Assembly (NCBI GenBank): GCA_038213615.1
Contig: JBBQSV010000024.1
Span: 1-9,939, forward strand
DNA length: 9,939 nt
Direction: 5' to 3'
Origin: JBBQSV01 sp038213615
GTDB lineage: Bacteria; Patescibacteriota; Saccharimonadia; Saccharimonadales; OMJO01
Shown here: positions 6,647 through 9,939 of the stretch, one piece after another
Numbering within the stretch: position 1 is the stretch's first letter
How the letters are laid out: every line of letters begins with the position of its first letter
Position numbers and translations under genes: made by a program
Notes under the pieces: generated by a model
Databases searched by the model: none
Told to the model about the DNA's origin: nothing
The model's input: the letters and a program-made list of their open reading frames with translations, nothing else

Positions 6647-8098
6647 CTACCACAAATCTACGTTATTCTTATCTGTTATTATACCACGTGCTGGCTTAGC
6701 CTTGCGCCAGAGCAACCACGCCGCAAGCACAATAAGGCCATACATTATAACTAGCTCAACGACCGATACAGACTGCGATACCAGGCTATGGGGGATCTTG
6801 GCAATCACCCTAACCAGGTCCAACATGTAGGTTAATAGCAAATTGGCAGGCCAGGCTAGCCAACCCGCAAGCGCTGGCAGTAGCATGCCGGCCAAACCGG
6901 CCACGAATGTAAATAACATGGCAAGTGGCACCAATGGCACAATCACTACGTTAGCTAGCAAGGCAAAAACCGAAAGTCTGTGGAACGTAAATAATATAAT
7001 CGGCAGGGTCATGATCTGGGCCGATATGGTTTCGCTCAGTACTAACCCCAGCAAACCAACCTGGCCTTTTGACTTGTATCTGGCAACCATCCCAGGGGCT
7101 AGTACCATGACTCCAAAGAATGCCAAGAATGACAGATACCAGCCAATGTCACTCCAAATATATAGTGGATTCCAGCCAGCCGTCAGGGCCGCCGCTACAG
7201 CAATAAGTAACACTGGCTTAATCCGCCGACCATAATACCAGGCCCAGATGCTGAGCACACTAACCACTGCCGCGCGTATGATCGATGCACTCAGCCCAGT
7301 AAACACTAAAAACAAAGTTATCAACCCTAGCGACAGCATGGTAGTCTGAAACTTGGATCGGCCCTTTAGTAATCGCACTACCACACTAACAATAATGGTC
7401 AAGTTGTAGCCCGACACCGCCACTATGTGGGTCAGGCCCACTTTAGATAACTGGTCATTGATATCCTTTGGTATGGTAGATCTGAGACCAACTAATAATC
7501 CACTACCAAACGAGGCATTTGGTTCGGGCAAGGCTGATTCTAGGCCAGCCAAAAACTTGTGCCGCACATCCTCGAACCAACTTTTGTTTTGACTTAAAAC
7601 TTCTAGTTTAGCAAAGGCGATGATGCCCTGATTCGAACCCTGAAAGCTATGCAATTTGCCGCTAATCTTCAGCGTGTCGCCACGGTGTATCATATTGCTA
7701 CCAAAGCCTTCGATCCGTAAACTCCCAGGCACCTTACCACCAGACGGTGTAACTATGTCTAGCTGGTTAACGGTGAAGTCTAGCTGTTGGTGGCTGCCAT
7801 ACACCGCATCGCTAGTAGCCGTCGCCACCAAGCTAATCTTTTGGTCAAACAAAACAGTCAGGGGTTTGAGCTTTGTGCTAAAGCCGCTACCTCGCCAGGC
7901 TCCAAGAGTTATGCCCAGCAGCACAACAGCCATAAGCCCCAGAACCTTTGTGCGACCGAGTAGCCCGAGTAATAGACCAATGCCTAGTCCCAGCCAGATA
8001 AATGTCGCGCTGACTCCCTGGCGCCCCAACACTAACCCAACCAAAAACCCCAATAGCCCAGCAGTTATGATTGTGGTGCGGCGAAACCGCCTATTCAT
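6647..8098 (-). CDS. comEC: ComEC/Rec2 family DNA uptake protein lacking the metallo-beta-lactamase domain
   Basis: ComEC forms the inner-membrane channel through which single-stranded DNA enters during natural transformation. The 483-residue protein begins with three transmembrane helices (about 10-26, 31-47 and 51-67). An N-terminal DUF4131/OB-like extracytoplasmic domain follows (about 75-168, beta-rich, with GDTLKISGKL at 140-149). The Competence domain (about 195-465) carries the hallmark GLTHIVAVSGYN (221-232), FTGLSASIIRA (266-276) and SDIGWYLSF (316-324), plus about eight more helices. It stops after the last helix with a basic tail (RRKAKPARG-like). Typical ComEC proteins exceed 700 residues and end in a metallo-beta-lactamase-fold domain thought to degrade the second strand; that domain is absent here and no neighbour encodes it. 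No ribosome site or convincing promoter is seen in the 42-base gap upstream, so it probably depends on read-through from the metallophosphoesterase gene. Confidence 0.93.
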   Translation of the reverse strand: MNRRFRRTTIITAGLLGFLVGLVLGRQGVSATFIWLGLGIGLLLGLLGRTKVLGLMAVVLLGITLGAWRGSGFSTKLKPLTVLFDQKISLVATATSDAVYGSHQQLDFTVNQLDIVTPSGGKVPGSLRIEGFGSNMIHRGDTLKISGKLHSFQGSNQGIIAFAKLEVLSQNKSWFEDVRHKFLAGLESALPEPNASFGSGLLVGLRSTIPKDINDQLSKVGLTHIVAVSGYNLTIIVSVVVRLLKGRSKFQTTMLSLGLITLFLVFTGLSASIIRAAVVSVLSIWAWYYGRRIKPVLLIAVAAALTAGWNPLYIWSDIGWYLSFLAFFGVMVLAPGMVARYKSKGQVGLLGLVLSETISAQIMTLPIILFTFHRLSVFALLANVVIVPLVPLAMLFTFVAGLAGMLLPALAGWLAWPANLLLTYMLDLVRVIAKIPHSLVSQSVSVVELVIMYGLIVLAAWLLWRKAKPARGIITDKNNVDLW

Positions 8099-8140
8099 AT
8101 GTATAGGCTAGCAGATGAGATTAGGAGTAAGCAAAAGCGA

Positions 8141-9610
8141 TTAGGGTTTGGCGTGACAAGTCAGTGTGCCGTGATCGTTAATTCGGTTAGTAATCTCATC
8201 GCTTGCTGCTTTGGTCGTGCCAGCCCCCACAAACTGGTAATCCATACTACCCTTTTTGAGCAACATGCTGAGCACTCCATGATCGGTGCTCTTGGTAGAG
8301 TGCGCAACTGCTTGTGATGAGTTAAGTGTTAGTGGCGACATCAAAGCTCCGCCGGTACCTACTACAAATTCTGTCAGACCATTGGGGTCACTGACAGGCG
8401 CGTTAGAGGCATTGATCGATTTAGGCTTAACATGCTCATAGATATGGGCGTGCCCAACTAATAAAACGTCAGACTTGTACTGCGATAGCAACTTCATCAT
8501 GGGGTACATGGTGGTATTTGCACCATGGCCTGCAGCTGCGGGTATATACAAACCGCTCGCTGCGTTTAGTGTGTAGTCCGACAAATCTTCTACTGCATCT
8601 TGGTTGAAGAATTTCTCTTCAGCGGTTTGCGGGTTGGGTATCAACATGCCGCCTACTTTGCCGCCGGCAATCGCTGCACCACCACCGTCGTTAGCTGCAT
8701 ACCAAACTGGTCTGTGAAAGTAAGCCGCTATACATGACGCCGATTTATGTTGCGCCAGGTCAGTTGCCAACCACGTGTATTGCGGCGACCCAGGGCCACA
8801 ACGATTACCGCTGGGGCCTGGAACGGCACCATTTGGATTGCTTGCTAGTGGGGCACACTCCGAATTCAGAGCAATAAAGTGCCAGTCGCCTTGGTCAAAA
8901 CTATAATAACCCTCGCGGCTTGTATCGGAGCTAACCGGTATGCCGGCATCATTTACGCCTTTGTTTTTAAAGTAATCAAAGTAAGGCTTGGCGGGGTCGG
9001 CTGAAGTCTTGCCATGCGTACGATTACAGGTGAAACTATGGGCGCCACCATCCGTGGAATTGGGCTCGTACAGATATTCGTGATTACCGATAGATGGATG
9101 AGTTATGGCCCTAATATCAAAACCCTGATATGTACCCCACTTGTCGTAATACTTTTGTGCATAGGAGTAGCCGTTACAAGTAGCGTTTGGATCACCACCT
9201 GGTGGTGACTTAGTGGCGTCGTACTGAAAGTCTTGGTTATAGACGTAAGCATGGTCACCGAGTGTTATGACAGCCGCCGGTGCAATAGACTTAACTACCG
9301 CAGCTGTGAATGCAGAACCATCTTTTGAACCGGCCCAGGCTATATCACCAGCCGCAATAGCCCTGATGCCAGCACAACCAGCCGAGGCTCCAAACTTGGT
9401 ATACGCACCACTAGATGCACCGGCATTGTTAACGCTGCTTGCCGGGCAATTAGCGCCATTCTCTGCTTCTAGACTAAGATTACCATTCGTAGCTGCCTTG
9501 GATGAAAACAAATAAATTGTACCAACAGTTGCAAACAAAAGTATCAGTACTAGAACACTTAACTTTTTGGGGTTAGACCACATTTTTGCCAACCCTCGTT
9601 TAGAACTCAT
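8141..9610 (-). CDS. Secreted/membrane-anchored calcineurin-like metallophosphoesterase
   Basis: A 489-residue predicted phosphoesterase of the purple-acid-phosphatase/calcineurin superfamily, acting outside the membrane. A basic N-terminus and one helix (about 17-35) form an uncleaved anchor or signal peptide, followed by SSKAAT. Residues 44-75 (LSLEAENG, then VNNAGASSGAYTKFG) resemble a shrunken carbohydrate-binding-module motif. The catalytic domain runs from about 82 to 465, with candidate metal ligands in order: Asp89 (AAGDIA), Asp119 (LGDHAY), Asn176-His177 (GNHE), His299 (YFHRP), and His387/His389 (GHAH). This GDIA/GNHE/GHxH pattern resembles secreted actinobacterial phosphoesterases of about 300-400 residues. 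An extra segment of about 60 residues, Gly/Ala-rich, lies between His299 and GHAH (about 307-367). Many cysteines (55, 79, 145, 195, 252, 271, 293, 485) suggest disulfides. Substrate is unknown. It has a strong promoter overlapping its start and no ribosome site. Confidence 0.9.
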   Translation of the reverse strand: MSSKRGLAKMWSNPKKLSVLVLILLFATVGTIYLFSSKAATNGNLSLEAENGANCPASSVNNAGASSGAYTKFGASAGCAGIRAIAAGDIAWAGSKDGSAFTAAVVKSIAPAAVITLGDHAYVYNQDFQYDATKSPPGGDPNATCNGYSYAQKYYDKWGTYQGFDIRAITHPSIGNHEYLYEPNSTDGGAHSFTCNRTHGKTSADPAKPYFDYFKNKGVNDAGIPVSSDTSREGYYSFDQGDWHFIALNSECAPLASNPNGAVPGPSGNRCGPGSPQYTWLATDLAQHKSASCIAAYFHRPVWYAANDGGGAAIAGGKVGGMLIPNPQTAEEKFFNQDAVEDLSDYTLNAASGLYIPAAAGHGANTTMYPMMKLLSQYKSDVLLVGHAHIYEHVKPKSINASNAPVSDPNGLTEFVVGTGGALMSPLTLNSSQAVAHSTKSTDHGVLSMLLKKGSMDYQFVGAGTTKAASDEITNRINDHGTLTCHAKP

Positions 9611-9616
9611 AGGCCA

Positions 9617-9645
9617 ATTATAACATTAGTACTTATAGGTGTAAA
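9617..9645 (-). promoter_or_regulatory. Strong promoter giving a leaderless metallophosphoesterase mRNA
   Basis: On the - strand: TTTACA (9640-9645, five of six to consensus), a 17-base spacer, and TATAAT (9617-9622) preceded by TGT, i.e. an extended -10. Six bases separate the -10 from the A of the ATG at 9610, so the expected transcription start coincides with the start codon. No Shine-Dalgarno sequence exists. This promoter could also drive the following comEC and possibly the yebC-ruv genes. Confidence 0.75.
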
Positions 9646-9663
9646 AGCGTCTATGGCAAAAAC

Positions 9664-9939
9664 CTACTTCAGATAGCCCATGTGGACAACTGTGGTGGTG
9701 GTCAGTCTACAACTACCGGCCGATAAGTCCGTACATATAGCGTCAATAAACGACTGGCTCAGTGATGCTCCACCAGCAAAACTAGCTAGCCCACTAGCAC
9801 TCAGGCCAAATTTATCATTCATTACATCTACTAGCGGTCCATTACCACCGGTAACTACCGCGTCATTATTGTCTACAAGTATGGACTGAATGTTAGTGAT
9901 GGCATAAATGTTGTTGGGGTGCGTGGTATCCGGTCGCCA
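9664..9939 (-). CDS. 3' end of an unidentified gene, possibly an SGNH/GDSL-type hydrolase
   Basis: An open frame of 91 codons runs from the window edge to TAG at 9664-9666; the 5' part lies beyond the window. It is the only long - strand frame here, has codon use like its neighbours, and ends 53 bases before the metallophosphoesterase start, in the same direction. The visible peptide begins WRPDTTHPNNIYAI. The D-x-x-H-P arrangement (Asp4, His7) followed by a helix with Asn and Ile-rich positions is what block V of SGNH/GDSL hydrolases looks like, where Asp and His complete the catalytic triad. This is a weak match on a short fragment. The remaining 65 or so residues are Gly/Ser/Ala-rich, include ASFAGGASLSQSF and a possible disulfide pair (Cys69, Cys77), and end HMGYLK. 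A + strand frame at 9680-9889 overlapping it looks like a shadow. Being a coding tail is fairly sure; the function is a guess. Confidence 0.7.
   Translation of the reverse strand, partial: WRPDTTHPNNIYAITNIQSILVDNNDAVVTGGNGPLVDVMNDKFGLSASGLASFAGGASLSQSFIDAICTDLSAGSCRLTTTTVVHMGYLK

Noticed and set aside
6447..6830. + strand frame of 127 codons spanning the yebC/comEC junction
   Set aside because: It lies opposite two well-identified genes, has no family features, and reads like the complement of their codons.
7656..8111. + strand frame of 151 codons opposite comEC
   Set aside because: It is antisense to the N-terminal half of ComEC, and its proline-rich, Ser-rich composition is the expected shadow of Leu/Gly-rich membrane codons.
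8099..8140. Promoter before comEC (TATACA on the - strand next to the ATG)
   Set aside because: Its predicted transcription start would fall inside the second codon and no -35 is correctly spaced.
9680..9889. + strand frame of 69 codons near the right edge
   Set aside because: The - strand frame through the same bases is open from the window edge to 9664, has natural composition and fits the local gene direction; the + frame has no recognisable feature.
1..9939. CRISPR, toxin-antitoxin, insertion sequence, tRNA or phage genes
   Set aside because: No direct repeat arrays, terminal inverted repeats, transposase motifs or cloverleaf sequences were seen; nearly all bases are accounted for by chromosomal housekeeping or envelope genes.

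Overview
The window looks like a chromosomal segment of a Candidate Phyla Radiation (Patescibacteria) bacterium, most likely a Candidatus Saccharibacteria (TM7) relative. The reasons are a compact tail-to-tail layout with genes overlapping by 1-11 bases, a short pilMNO-type type IV pilus operon, a secreted protein whose membrane anchor is followed by an SSKAAT stretch, and a ComEC protein without its nuclease-like C-terminal domain. TGA acts as a stop codon (it ends the pilN-like and pilO-like genes inside ATGA overlaps), so the UGA=Gly code of Absconditabacteria/Gracilibacteria is not used. The phylum is inferred from remembered family patterns, not from a database search.

Left part, + strand, 1-3161: the end of a type IV pilus operon (pilM, pilN-like, pilO-like and a 98-residue single-helix protein, each overlapping the next by 1-4 bases). 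A type IV pilin-like gene follows, with its own sigma70-type promoter (TTGACT-16-TATAAT). PilM, PilN and PilO would form the inner-membrane alignment complex, and the pilin would be a fibre subunit processed by a prepilin peptidase encoded elsewhere.

Middle and right part, - strand, 9939 down to 3185. In order of transcription: the 3' end of an unidentified gene (possibly an SGNH-type hydrolase), a secreted calcineurin-like metallophosphoesterase, ComEC (DNA uptake channel core), YebC, RuvC, RuvA, RuvB and a two-helix membrane protein with a bacterial PH domain. yebC-ruvC-ruvA-ruvB is a classic bacterial recombination block. Together with ComEC upstream and the pilus operon converging from the other side, the window holds DNA capture (pilus), DNA import (ComEC) and recombination-intermediate processing (RuvABC). 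A natural-transformation role is an inference.

Regulatory signals: three readable promoters. Two of them (metallophosphoesterase and PH-domain gene) are extended -10 elements (TGTTATAAT) so close to the start codon that the mRNAs should be leaderless or nearly so, and neither gene has a Shine-Dalgarno sequence. No intrinsic terminator is convincing anywhere, including the 23-base convergent junction. No gene-free stretch exceeds about 115 bases. I saw no tRNA, rRNA, CRISPR array, insertion sequence or defence system. Most of the window is core machinery; the odd parts are the ComEC truncation, the small pilus-operon protein, the leaderless promoters, the unusual metallophosphoesterase and the high frequency of the tetranucleotide CTAG.
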